A stretch of 64,000 nt of DNA from Mesostigma viride (lineage: Eukaryota > Streptophyta > Mesostigmatophyceae > Mesostigmatales > Mesostigmataceae). A program made the translations under genes and the position numbers. A model generated the notes under the pieces. The model was not told the origin of the DNA and searched no databases. It worked only from the letters and a program-made list of their open reading frames with translations. The stretch covers positions 1,223,176 to 1,287,175 of the forward strand of contig RPFO01000114.1 in NCBI GenBank assembly GCA_009746045.1. The letters run 5' to 3'. Shown here in pieces: positions 41,568 to 51,774 of this stretch (the stretch's first letter is position 1; each line of letters opens with the position of its first letter).

Positions 41568-41843
41568 AGTTGCAATAATGTGTTTTGGATACCAACGCTC
41601 TTCGTCGAGAGGCAAGTGCTTTGGTGCTACGCAGAGGAACACGCAGGCGGCTACCTCGTCCGCCGTCACGTTGCATTTATTTCTCATTAACTTATCATCG
41701 TGCATTGGACTTGCTTAACATAGTCCGAGATTCCTCGGCGCGACGCTAGATGCCGTTCACAAGATTCCGTCGCAGCAAAGATGCTGACGGCGCGGCGTCC
41801 ACACTAGGATTTAGGGTACTGAGTAGAACTACACAGTACAACT
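41568..41843 (-). repeat. 5' LTR of element D
   Basis: 276 bp, starts AGTTG and ends CAACT in coding sense. Confidence 0.9.
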
Positions 41844-41848
41844 GACCG

Positions 41849-42015
41849 CCCTGCGATCCTTGGCTCTGATCATCTGGCACCGCAGCCTGGTCTCCCAGCG
41901 CCTGGCCGTCCCCGCGTCCATCGCGTCCACCGCGTCCATCTCGTCCATCCATCCCAGCGCCGCGCCGCGCAAAGCCCATAAAGCGTGCTTGTTGGTCAAT
42001 AGCTCCCTCATCCAT
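41849..42015 (-). pseudogene. E1 gag, 5' fragment
   Basis: Frame from the ATG at 42015 (MDEGAIDQQARFMG) through GMDGRDGRGGRDGR repeats to the D insertion. Together with 34948-35953 it makes up the E1 gag. The start is intact here, unlike in E2. Confidence 0.75.
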
Positions 42016-42117
42016 GATGGCCTCTGTTCAGATCTGCTACAGCCAGCCAAGTGGCCAAGCAGCAATTAAAGCAATATAAGCTACTGAACAAGAAAGGAAA
42101 GTGCCAAGTGTTACCAC

Positions 42118-43095
42118 TCAGGCAAGACCACCACGGTTGGCCCCAGGCGCGTCCTGGTTCTCCTTGTCGCTGTCGCTGTCGCTGTCGCTCACCACAATCA
42201 GCTCTGGCACCCTGCTACCCGCTGCGCCGTCGTCGACCCGCTGTCGGCCCGCGATGACAGAATCGTCACCGTTGGTATAGTAGACAGGTGACAACCCGTC
42301 GTTGGCACCCCGCGGATTGTATCTTGGCACCTCGTGGTCGCCAAGTGCCTCGTCGCCTAGCCCAGCGACGCCCCCTGCTCCCAACTCAAAGTCACTATCG
42401 TAACCAAGAGGGGCAAACTCTTCCCAACGCGTCACACGAACGCGAAGGGGTTGGGGCAGTTCCTGAAAAGGAACCCTTGCTCGCTCCGGAAACCTGCCGA
42501 CTCTTGCCGCGCGCTGTCCTCCGGTGATGGCTTCCGCTGTCGCCCCGACCTCTGCAAGCCGCCTGTAATGCTCCGCTCCGCGTCGTTCACGCCTAACTGG
42601 TCCCGCTGCAACACCCTCGTCGCCGATTACGCCTGCGAAAGTACGTGGTACACCCGCAACCGCTGCTGCCGGCACGAACTCGTGTCGCACTGCGCCAGCT
42701 GCCTCCGCAGCCTCTCCTCGCCTCGCCGCCAACTCCGTCCGCACCCGCTCAGCTACTGCTGTAATCACCGTATGGATGCCGACCAAACCGTGAAGCTCTT
42801 GCTCGAGGTCGTCGATGCTCCGGTGCTCCGGAATGACGATGGTTTGGACGTGCCGCAGAATTCGCTCCCAATCTTCGACCTGGTCGTCGACGAATTGCAC
42901 GAAGCTGCGATTAACAGGCGGACGATCTGCAAGCAATAAAGATAGATCCCGAACGACACGACGCAATTCAGGCGAAATCGAACCCCCAGCAGACTGCCGA
43001 AACCGGAAATCCTGCTGCCGTTGTTCTTGAATCCTGCACCATTCACCACCGGACGAGCTCCTCGCGTCGTCAACGCTGCACACCGCAACCGGCAA
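42118..43095 (-). CDS. ORF0, unknown protein upstream of gag (E1)
   Basis: 325-codon open frame upstream of gag, without any internal Met; the frame begins at a TTG, so the initiation site is unknown. Contents: charged helices (VVRDLSLLLADRPPVNRS, DDLEQELHGLVG), an Ala/Arg/Glu-rich middle, and an acidic C terminus with a (Ser-Asp)n run followed by KENQ. I recognise no family. A homologous but frameshifted sequence occupies the same place in E2. It might be an extra structural or accessory protein, or a 5' exon. Confidence 0.5.
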   Translation of the reverse strand: MPVAVCSVDDARSSSGGEWCRIQEQRQQDFRFRQSAGGSISPELRRVVRDLSLLLADRPPVNRSFVQFVDDQVEDWERILRHVQTIVIPEHRSIDDLEQELHGLVGIHTVITAVAERVRTELAARRGEAAEAAGAVRHEFVPAAAVAGVPRTFAGVIGDEGVAAGPVRRERRGAEHYRRLAEVGATAEAITGGQRAARVGRFPERARVPFQELPQPLRVRVTRWEEFAPLGYDSDFELGAGGVAGLGDEALGDHEVPRYNPRGANDGLSPVYYTNGDDSVIAGRQRVDDGAAGSRVPELIVVSDSDSDSDKENQDAPGANRGGLA

Positions 43096-43135
43096 CGACC
43101 CTCCTGGCCGTTCCGCTGAGACTGGTTGTAATTTG

Positions 43136-43734
43136 AGTTAACGCTATTTGCTAGGAACGCGAGCGCGAGCCGGCTGTTCTTCTAAGTCGGACGTGAATAT
43201 TTGCCGACGACATATGGGGTCGACAGTAATTCCTGGGCTGACAGGAATTAGGTGCTGAGCCTACGACGGTATTGGGTTAATACGTCGTACGCAGGAAATA
43301 GGAACCTTAACCTGTGGTCTGGTGGTACCGCAGGCCTAGTCCTGGACTTCTAGGTGCAGATGCAATAATCACTGTGGTGACTGTACTCTGTGGTCACTGT
43401 GCCTGTATGGCAGACCTACTGTATAGGAACTGGGCACTGTACAGGTAGTGAATACTGTACCGGGGGTGTTATTACTGAGCAGGCCTCCTAGGTTGCTCAG
43501 GACTAGCAAGCACAGTGCACAAGTATATAAACAATAGGCCAGTGCCATTTGGGCAGTTCTCTTGCGAGCCCGCCTCACGTGTTGTGCCTTGACTTGGCAA
43601 ACGCGTGTACAAGCCTCAAGTGTGTGAGCGCTGTAACATTATCCAATTTTAACAAAGCTCCGTTTCCAACCATATCCACACATTGCTGCATTGCAACCAT
43701 ATCCTTCACATTGCGTTTGCTAGGAACGTTAACT
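43136..43734 (-). repeat. Middle LTR of the E composite
   Basis: Shared as the 5' LTR of E1 and the 3' LTR of E2, both on the minus strand. It is inverted relative to the outer LTRs and lacks about 100 bp at the R-unit end (junction near 43150-43160). Confidence 0.7.
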
Positions 43735-44489
43735 GTTAACTCCAATCCTTTCTTTTCTTGAGCTGTAGCAGCTCACACAAGTCTACATACAAACACACAC
43801 AATGGGTACTGGACATCCTCCCTCGACTACAAGTCACAACCCGCTGGGCATGACAGTCAGCTTGGATTCCTTATTATATGTACATAGCACCCATACTGGC
43901 TCAGGAGCACAAACAAATTACAATGAGTCCCTATCCCTTCACGGGAGGCTCGTTGTGTTACCCATGTACAAGAGGTTGGCCAACTGTGGCAGCCCATAGG
44001 TGTTCAGTGAAGAACTTGAGAAGTATGTACAACCTTCAGGACCTTAGGCGAAACCCCACAGATCACCCACAACAGCTCATCAGAAAACATTGCTGACCCC
44101 CAGACGGGAGTCGGCGCCGGTCTGCTGCCCCTTATCGAACCAGACACAACATCTACGCGAAGCACATGCAAAACACAAGCTCCCATACTCGTTCCAACCG
44201 TGGAAAATCAGGGGACCTGTCGCCACCTCACCAGCATGGTGGATGGGTCAGCCAGTCCGTGAAACTCCGCCTTAAGACGGCACCAGGGAATCGAACCCCG
44301 CCCACAAACCACAGATCTGGGGAAACCTCAGACTGAGATGAAAACCCCAGATAGACATCTCTCCATCAGAGACAATGTCAGACATTCCCACACCAGAGAC
44401 ATGTCTCACCCCTCAAGGTGTGCTCAGGATTATGTACAATCAAGCTCCCAGCCTGATATCCAGAGACTTAAGCACCCAGCTCTCAGCTT

Positions 44490-47400
44490 TTAGACAGATA
44501 GACCGACTTGACAGTCAGCATTCATGAGCTTCCTCAGTACATTGTACTGGGCTGGGGCCTTGTGTGGCAGCTTTGTCAATGCATCAGCAGGGTTCTCCTC
44601 GCCAGGGATATGCTTCAAGTCAACCAAACTGGCCAACTCCTTCAGCAACAAATAATCCAGGTCCCGGCTTCTGGCCAGCTGCTTGTGAACAAACTGGACC
44701 ATACCCATGCTGTCTGTTAGCAACAACGTCTCCATCTGCAAGGTCCAAGGGGTAACTGAAGCCAGCTCCAGCATTAACTCCTTTATGTACAGGCTGGACT
44801 GGATCCCCTCGCATATGGCCCTGCATTCTGCCACATCTGAACTGATACAGACCCTCTTCTGCAGTCTGCTGTACCAGCTGAACAAACTTGCCCTGCTCTG
44901 ATAAAAAGCAAACAGAGCAGCAGATCTCCCCCTGACCTTGGTAACCTGGCGAGCATCCATGGAACTGTCAACAAAGATCTCCAAGGTGATAGGCTGGGCA
45001 AAGTCAATCCCAGACAAAATCAGATCAGGGGTACTCTCCACCAACCGGGCTATGACTCGAGGCTTCTCATCCTCAAGCACCTCATCAGGCATTCTGCTAT
45101 GGACCATCAAAGACGGACCACAGATGCTGGCAAACCAGGCCCACATGCCTCTCAACTCAGGTCCTGCAGCCTGGGTGATCTTCTCTGGCAAGGCCTTCAC
45201 AATGGTCTGTTTATAATCTCCTCCAGCCTGAAGCCTGATACTCCACTCCCCGTCCCTCCTGAACAGGGTAGCCTGCATTCCACAGAACACTACAGGCTTG
45301 TTGGGCTCCTGCCACAGCTCCTTGCCCAGTGAAAACTTGCCACTGATGACAGGAATAAACTTCTTCAGCCAGGTCGTGGGGGCTAGCAAATGCAGATCAT
45401 CTCCATGCAAACTAGCATACACTGGCAGACCCTCCCATTGGGCCAGCAGCAAACAGGGATCAACTGAAGACACTCTCAAGCCACACTCACTGATCAGAGC
45501 TTCCTGCAGCGTGAGTCTCCAGATGATTGGGCTCGACCTGAGTCCTTCCAGGCCCTTCAGAATAACCAGGAATTGTTGATGCAGCTCCAGCTTCCAGATG
45601 GCAGGCACCTCAACACAGTAAGGCTCATCCTGCTTCCACACCCTCCTGGCCACTTCTGGATCAGATTTTAAAAATGCCCTCTTGAAGTCCAGCAGCACTG
45701 ATGACATAGCTGCTCCCCTGTTCAGCAACCCCACGTAGAGACATAGCAAAATTCTCCATGTGTCGTGTAGCATCCCTGGCGTGTACAGCTCCTCTCCTGG
45801 CAGACTCCCCGTGCCGTGATACTCATTCAGGACAGGCCTGACATGGGGCACTGATACCTCATCCACAACCTTCCTCTTCAGCACAAATCTCAAAGCAAGC
45901 TTCCTTGATGCTGGGGGACGTCTGTCTGTTGGTGCAGCACACTCAAACTGCAACCACTCCTCCAATGCCTTGGAGAAGGCGAGCTTCCAAGCCTCAAACA
46001 AAGTAGGCGAGCTCATCTCTTGGACCAGCTGGTCATATGTCAAAGGAGAGTGTGCAGCAAGGCTCCTGTGAGTTATGCCAATACTGCTGGGGTGCAACAC
46101 AGCTGGAATCACCAAACTGGCCGCTGGGGGCACCTCCCCTTCATCCCATTTTACACCCTTGACCGGCTTGGCCCTGCACCTGACTGGAAATGTTGTCCTG
46201 AAATTTTCTAGGGGAATCATCCCCCAGCCATCTCTTCTCAGAGCTGTAGCTCTGATAGAAATCCCAGGATTGCCCAGAAAATTCTGACCCAAAATCACAG
46301 GGCCATCATAGTCCTCTAGGACAAGGAAGGTCACATCCACACCCATGACAGGGGCAGTAACCTCTCCCAACACCCTTAGATGCGTCCTACCACTGAAATC
46401 AGACACCCAGGGGCAACTTGGTTCTCCGACCAGCAGTTCTCCTGTATGCTGAGGTCCCATGACAGAAACCTGTGCATTGGTATCTATCTCCATGGCAGCT
46501 ACCTCAGGTTCATCCAACTGGACAAGCTTGGACACCTTAGGCTCCTTCTTGGCTCTTTGCAAAGCCTGTACAATATCTGATAGACGCACACCCCTAGGCC
46601 TGGTGTCGGGCCGTTCCGGAGGTGCAGCCTGTCCGCCTGCTTGCCCAACCACCGTATGTGAAGGTACCCCAGGGGCCGGGCCAGGGTCACCCTGAGGGCT
46701 CGATACAGCTGTAGCACCCTGATCAGGAAGCTCCACGTCACCCCCGCCTTGTACACCAGCGGGCACCTGGAAGAGGTCTCCTTGATTACCTCCCCGGGGA
46801 CGGATCTTTGACCAGGACAGACGGTGCACTGCTTGGGAGCCATCAATGGCCACCCAGCACTTATGGCCAGCGGCTTCTACTCGGGTCACCACCCCATCAT
46901 GCCAGCTGCCACGTTTCCCTGGAAAGCTTGGTTCCTTCCACACAACAACCTGTTGTCCAACGTTAGGTTCTAGGACACTCCAGCCCTTGTCTTTCTGCCT
47001 CAGCTTGAGGAACTTGGCCTCTAGCTTCTCCTTCCATGCCTGCTCAGCATCAGCTGGCAGCATCCTGGTATGCAGCATAAGAGGATTGATGGCAATGTCA
47101 CCAAAGAACATGGGAGTCCTGAGGTTCAGCCTATCCTCCACAGAACGTAGCCATGCAGATGTCACAATGGCAGATGACGTCCTTGGAATCCTCTCCACCA
47201 GCAGCACAGTCTTGATCTCTTGGATGGCTCTCTCCACCACCCCTTGCTGGCCGTGGCTCTCCCTGGGTGTAATCAGCAACTCTGGAAACTCTGGCAGGTT
47301 CTCACAGCACTCAAACTGAATGTCACACTGCAACAACTCCAACCCAGGGTACCTGCTCCTTGTCAACTTCAGAGCAGCAATCAATGTAGGCTTCTCCATG

Positions 47401-48080
47401 TCAGGCAGGATCTCTAGGGTCTTGTACTTGGTATATCTGTCCACTGCCACCAGCAGCTTCAAACCCCTGATTCTCTGAATATCTACCTGCACATGGCCTG
47501 GCTGCAAAATAGGAGTCCTGGCATGAGACTGCTTGGGCTTTCTAGCAACTAGCCTGCACTTGCAAGCTTGAGCAACCTGTTGGCAGATGGAGTACAACTC
47601 ACTTCCTCCCAGCCGTCTAGCAACTTGCAAAGACTGAGCTGCATGGCCAAACATGGTATGCAACCTTGAGGCAATGTCATACAAGAGAGAAAATCTTTTA
47701 TTGTCATTATTAGCACTCAAGGTATGTACAGATCCCTTATGTACAGGAGGCACCAGGGTCGTGCCTGTCAGACTGTCTCCAGCCCTATCCTCATCCTGAC
47801 CATCCTGTGCCAGTCCTGCACGGTCAGAATGCTTCTGAGATCCACCTGGGTCCACATCACCAGGTCCTACCTCAGGCTCAGCACCGCCATGGCGGGCACG
47901 TTGGCGAGTAACCACTGCAGCTACAGCTGGCATACTCTCTGTGGTAACCAAGCTTGCCCCATCGTGTCCAATAGGCTCTTTCACTAGAGCATGGGGCTGC
48001 CCCTCACTGCCGTCACTAGCAGCTACATTACACACCCCTGGGGGCACCCTCCAGGGTTCAGGGATGTGTGCAGGCTCAAG
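44490..48080 (-). CDS. Copia-like Pol, order integrase-protease-RT-RNase H (E2)
   Basis: Second copy of the E Pol, with the predicted 1185-residue product matching E1 throughout. It begins in frame directly after the gag stop TGA (48081-48083, next base C), without a nearby ATG. Key residues are those listed for E1: integrase D189/D242/E272, protease IDTNAQ, RT HGDD, RNase H D1027/E1074/D1112/D1155. Intact despite the damage in ORF0 of this copy. Confidence 0.85.
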   Translation of the reverse strand, partial: LEPAHIPEPWRVPPGVCNVAASDGSEGQPHALVKEPIGHDGASLVTTESMPAVAAVVTRQRARHGGAEPEVGPGDVDPGGSQKHSDRAGLAQDGQDEDRAGDSLTGTTLVPPVHKGSVHTLSANNDNKRFSLLYDIASRLHTMFGHAAQSLQVARRLGGSELYSICQQVAQACKCRLVARKPKQSHARTPILQPGHVQVDIQRIRGLKLLVAVDRYTKYKTLEILPDMEKPTLIAALKLTRSRYPGLELLQCDIQFECCENLPEFPELLITPRESHGQQGVVERAIQEIKTVLLVERIPRTSSAIVTSAWLRSVEDRLNLRTPMFFGDIAINPLMLHTRMLPADAEQAWKEKLEAKFLKLRQKDKGWSVLEPNVGQQVVVWKEPSFPGKRGSWHDGVVTRVEAAGHKCWVAIDGSQAVHRLSWSKIRPRGGNQGDLFQVPAGVQGGGDVELPDQGATAVSSPQGDPGPAPGVPSHTVVGQAGGQAAPPERPDTRPRGVRLSDIVQALQRAKKEPKVSKLVQLDEPEVAAMEIDTNAQVSVMGPQHTGELLVGEPSCPWVSDFSGRTHLRVLGEVTAPVMGVDVTFLVLEDYDGPVILGQNFLGNPGISIRATALRRDGWGMIPLENFRTTFPVRCRAKPVKGVKWDEGEVPPAASLVIPAVLHPSSIGITHRSLAAHSPLTYDQLVQEMSSPTLFEAWKLAFSKALEEWLQFECAAPTDRRPPASRKLALRFVLKRKVVDEVSVPHVRPVLNEYHGTGSLPGEELYTPGMLHDTWRILLCLYVGLLNRGAAMSSVLLDFKRAFLKSDPEVARRVWKQDEPYCVEVPAIWKLELHQQFLVILKGLEGLRSSPIIWRLTLQEALISECGLRVSSVDPCLLLAQWEGLPVYASLHGDDLHLLAPTTWLKKFIPVISGKFSLGKELWQEPNKPVVFCGMQATLFRRDGEWSIRLQAGGDYKQTIVKALPEKITQAAGPELRGMWAWFASICGPSLMVHSRMPDEVLEDEKPRVIARLVESTPDLILSGIDFAQPITLEIFVDSSMDARQVTKVRGRSAALFAFYQSRASLFSWYSRLQKRVCISSDVAECRAICEGIQSSLYIKELMLELASVTPWTLQMETLLLTDSMGMVQFVHKQLARSRDLDYLLLKELASLVDLKHIPGEENPADALTKLPHKAPAQYNVLRKLMNADCQVGLSV

Positions 48081-49263
48081 TCAATGATCAGCAGCCTTGC
48101 CCTTGCCCTTATCCTGGGATGGACCAGCCTTGTCCTTGCTGCCACCCTGAGCTGGCTTGCTCTGACCTTCCTGCCTCAGGTACGAGGGACACTCATTCCT
48201 GAAGTGACCCTTCCCCTGGCAGAAATAACATTCCACCTGACTGATGTCCCGTGAGGTCCCACTGCTGGGCCCAGCCTTGGGAGGACCACCCACCCTCTTG
48301 AAGTCAAACTGGGACTGTGGATGTCCCGACTTCGGCGGGGTCCCCCGTCCAGCCCTTCTGTCACGCCCCCTCCTGGACCTTCCTCGACCCCTTGAAGAGG
48401 TCTCAGGCCCTCTCGAGGGCGCTGGGCCCCCGTGGCCCGATCCCCTCATGGACTTAACCGGGTTCAGCGGCCTCCTCATCCCCTGACGAGGGCGCTTACC
48501 ACCCACGTACTTGCCGCTGAAACACTCATACAACTGGTCCGTCATGGCTGCCCAGCCATGGACCTGTCGCATGTGGATGGTCACATTATCCATGGTGACC
48601 GGATCCAGCTGCAGCGACTTGAGAAAGTCGCCCATGGCCATCCGATCTGCGACGAAGAAGCCCTTGGCCATGGCGTCCTCCCTCAGCTTGACGAAGTCTT
48701 CAAAGGCGTGGACCACTAGCTGCCCCTTGATGGGCTTGTAGTCCAGGTATTCTTGCTTCAGGTGGGACCCATCTATGGTCCTCTTGTCACTCAGGAACAC
48801 CCTGAGTCGCGTCATAAACGCCGCCCAGGTGTCCCCCGCCGCGTGTCGCTCCCGAACAAACTTGAACAGCCGCCTCGCCGACTGCCTTATGTAGGCACTA
48901 GACGCCAGGATGCGAAGCTTGTCACCGGTGTATATCTCCGTGTACAAGTTCATGTCCTCTAACATCCTCTCAGCATCCCGGGGCTGCCAATTGTCCTTGA
49001 TGGACTGAAACTGGCCTAGCACCGCGTACCCCTCAGCCACGGTCGGTCGCTTAGGCGCCGCTTGATCTGCGGCTGGCGCGTTCTGACCGCCCTGCGATCC
49101 TTGGCTCTGATTATCTGGCACCGCAGCCTGGTCTCCCAGCGCCTGGCCGTCCCCGCGTCCATCGCGTCCACCGCGTCCATCGCGTCCATCTCGTCCATCC
49201 ATCCCAGCGCCGCGCCGCGCAAAGCCCATAAGCCGCTTGTTGGTCAATAGCTCCCTCACTCAT
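48081..49263 (-). CDS. Gag with one CCHC zinc knuckle (E2)
   Basis: Contains a capsid-like helical region (LYTEIYTGDKLRILASSAYI, HAAGDTWAAFMTRL). A Gly/Arg-rich RGRGRSRRGRDRRAGRG region follows, then the knuckle CYFCQGKGHFRNEC and a Lys-rich tail. The stop TGA is in the same frame as pol. The E1-type start (ATG 49263, MSEGAIDQQ) is shifted by a 2-bp difference near 49233, so this copy has a damaged N terminus; E1 instead has a damaged knuckle. Confidence 0.8.
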
Positions 49264-49365
49264 GATGGCCTCTGTTCAGATCTGCTACAGCCAGCCAAGT
49301 GGCCAAGCAGCAATTAAAGCAATATAAGCTACTGAACAAGAAAGGAAAGTGCCAAGTGTTACCAC

Positions 49366-49412
49366 TCAGGCAAGACCACCACGGCTGGCCCCAGGCGCGT
49401 CCTGGTTCTCCT

Positions 49413-49443
<31 letters not shown>

Positions 49444-50286
49444 CACCACAATCAGCTCTGGCACCCTGCTACCCGCTGCGCCGTCGTCGACCCGCTGTCG
49501 GCCCGCGATGACAGAATCGTCACCGTTGGTATAGTAGACAGGTGACAACCCGTCGTTGGCACCCCGCGGATTGTATCTTGGCACCTCGTGGTCGCCAAGT
49601 GCCTCGTCGCCTAGCCCAGCGACGCCCCTGCTCCCACCTCAAGGTCACTATCGTACCAAGAGGGCAAACTCTTCCCAACGCGTCACACGAACGCGAAGGG
49701 GTTGGGGCAGTTCCTGAAAAGGAACCCTTGCTCGCTCCGGAAACCTGCCGACTCTTGCCGCGCTGTCCTCCGGTGATGGCTTCCGCTGTCGCCCCGACCT
49801 CTGCAAGCCGCCTGTAGTGCTCCGCTCCGCGTCGTTCACGCCTAACTGGTCCCGCTGCAACACCCTCGTCGCCGATTACGCCTGCGAAAGTACGTGGTAC
49901 ACCCGCACCCGCTGCTGCCGGCACGAACTCGTGTCGCACTGCACCAGCTGCCTCCGCAGCCTCTCCTCGCCTAGCCGCCAACTCCGCACGCACCGCTCAG
50001 CTACTGCTGTAATCACCGTCTGGATGCCGACCAAACCGTGAAGCTCTTGCTCGAGGTCGTCGATGCTCCGGTGCTCCGGAATGACGATGGTTTGGACGTG
50101 TCGCAGAATTCGCTCCCAATCTTCGACCTGGTCGTCGACGAATTGCACGAAGCTGCGATTAACAGGCGGACGATCTGCAAGCAATAAAGATAGATCTCGA
50201 ACGACACGACGCAATTCAGGCGAAATTGAACCCCCAGCAGACTGCCGAAACCGGAAATTCTGCTGCCGTTGTTCTTCCTGCACCAT
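49366..50286 (-). pseudogene. ORF0, frameshifted copy (E2)
   Basis: Three overlapping frames (49366-49584, 49520-49993, 49876-50286) together match E1 ORF0. There are several small deletions (for example near 49630, 49660, 49765 and 49995). The (Ser-Asp)n run has one more unit than E1. Confidence 0.7.
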
Positions 50287-50379
50287 TCACCACCGGACGA
50301 GCTCCTCGCGTCGTCAACGTTGCACACCGCAACCAGCAACGACCCTCCTGGCCGTTCCGCTGAGACTGTTTGTAATTTG

Positions 50380-51064
50380 AGTTAACGTTCTTAGCAAACG
50401 CAATGTGAAGGATATGGTTGCAATGCAGCAATGTGTGAATATGGTTGGAAACGGAGCTTTGTTTAAATTGGATAATGTTACAGCGCTCACACACTTGAGG
50501 CTTGTACACGCGTTTGCCAAGTCAAGGCAACACACATGAGGCGTGCTCGCAAGAGAGATGCCCAATTGGCACTGGCCTATTCTTTATATACTTGTGCACT
50601 GTGCTTGCTAGTCCTGAGCAGCCTAGGAGGCCTGCTCAGTAATAACACCCCCGGTACAGTATTCACTACCTGTACAGCGCCCAGTTCCTATACAGTAGGT
50701 CTGCCATACAGGCACAGTGACCACAGAGTACAGTCACCACAGTGATTATTGCATCTGCACCTAGAAGTCCAGGACTAGGCCTGCGGTACCACCAGACCTA
50801 TTTCCTGCGTACGACGTATTAACCCAATACCGTCGTAGGTTCAGCACCTAATTCCTGTCAGCCCAGGAATTATTGTCGACCCCATATGCCGTCGGCAAAT
50901 ATTCACGTCCGACTTAGAAGAACAGCCGGCTCGCGCTCGCGCGCGACCGGGAAGTCGGAACGCCATAACTTTCTTGATACTTGTCGGAATGAACTCGTTC
51001 CGGTGCCGCTGGAATCGCAGAGATATGCCGAATCAGGATCACGCCAATGCGCTTGGCGTTAACT
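50380..51064 (+). repeat. Right outer LTR of the E composite
   Basis: 685 bp from AGTTAACG to CGTTAACT, the most complete copy. Contains TTTATATA at about 50582 as a TATA-box candidate. Its right end adjoins element G pol through the TTAAC duplication. Confidence 0.75.
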
Positions 51065-51774
51065 GAATTTCCCATACTCGGCGCAGACACGCCCATGTGT
51101 GTGGTAGAGGGGTATGATGGGCCCGCCTTATTAGGGCACCCGTTCTTGACGCTACCCGGGGTTACAGTGAGCAGCATACAGCTGTCCCGAGCGGGGTTTG
51201 GCTGCATGCGATTGAACAATTTTTCCCTCGATGTCGCTGCTCGGGGTCTCTCATTGCCTATGGTGGCTGCCATGAAAGGGGTAGAGTACAAGGATTCTGA
51301 ATTGCCTCCTGCACGCGATCTTCTCACCCCTAAAGCCCTCACACCTGACAGTTTGGGGATTAGCTTCCACGATGTTACCACTGAAAGCCCCATATCCTTC
51401 CATGATGTTGCCAGGCACGTCTCAACCGAGGAAGGGCTAGACAATACCCAAGGGGCTATGCTGGCTGCAGGGGAACGATGGTTAGGACTGGGTTGTGTGG
51501 AGCCAGTGGACCTATTCCCAAGGGATGGCCGGTTGCTTCGTTTCAAATGGACCTTCCAGATGAAGCTGGTTCCCGGCACTGACAGGAAAGTAGAGTTTGC
51601 TAGACCTGTGGTGCTAGAATTTTCTGGATCTTCTGACCTGCCCTCCTCAGCCCTGACTGCCCCGGGCTTAAATAAAGACACTTGGCGATTGTTAGTGTGC
51701 TTTCATCTCGGGCGCCTCAACAAAGGCTTGCCGCATGGCTCCGCGGTGCTGGATTTTTCTAAGGCCTTCCTTAA
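51060..51774 (+). pseudogene. Copia-like element G: protease end and RT N-terminal part
   Basis: Continues the frame of 22951-23130: LTEFPILG, MCVVEGYDGPALLGHPFL (protease ILG-type motif), then RT fingers (LLRFKWTFQMKLVP, VVLEFSGSSDLP, SAVLDFSKAFL with the first catalytic Asp). It is interrupted by a TTAA-flanked insertion after AFL. It aligns with element D pol residues about 570-814. Confidence 0.85.

Larger units (their letters stand above)
35959..41843 (-). mobile_element. Structurally complete Copia-like element D
   Basis: Two 276-bp LTRs that look identical by eye, at 35959-36234 and 41568-41843, and a 5-bp target duplication GACCG (35954-35958, 41844-41848). Removing D restores the E gag sequence seen in E2. 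The LTR ends are AGTTG...CAACT instead of TG...CA. A purine tract (AAAGAAAAAGAAG, minus strand) precedes the 3' LTR. Gag and pol are both open, so this element may be recently active. Confidence 0.9.
23125..51064 (-). mobile_element. 28-kb composite of two Copia-like elements (E1, E2) with three LTRs, inner block inverted
   Basis: Outer boundaries are AGTTAACG (23125) and CGTTAACT (51064), with TTAAC duplicated in the target gene of element G. The outer LTRs (23125-30143, split by element B, and 50380-51064) are direct repeats in plus orientation. The middle LTR (43136-43734) and both coding regions E1 (about 30550-43135) and E2 (43742-50379) are in minus orientation. In minus sense each coding unit ends with a purine tract (AAGAAAAGAAAGGATTGG) next to AGTTAAC, as expected for a 3' LTR edge. 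So the LTR assignment is supported although two of the four LTR/coding junctions carry an inverted LTR. Confidence 0.7.
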
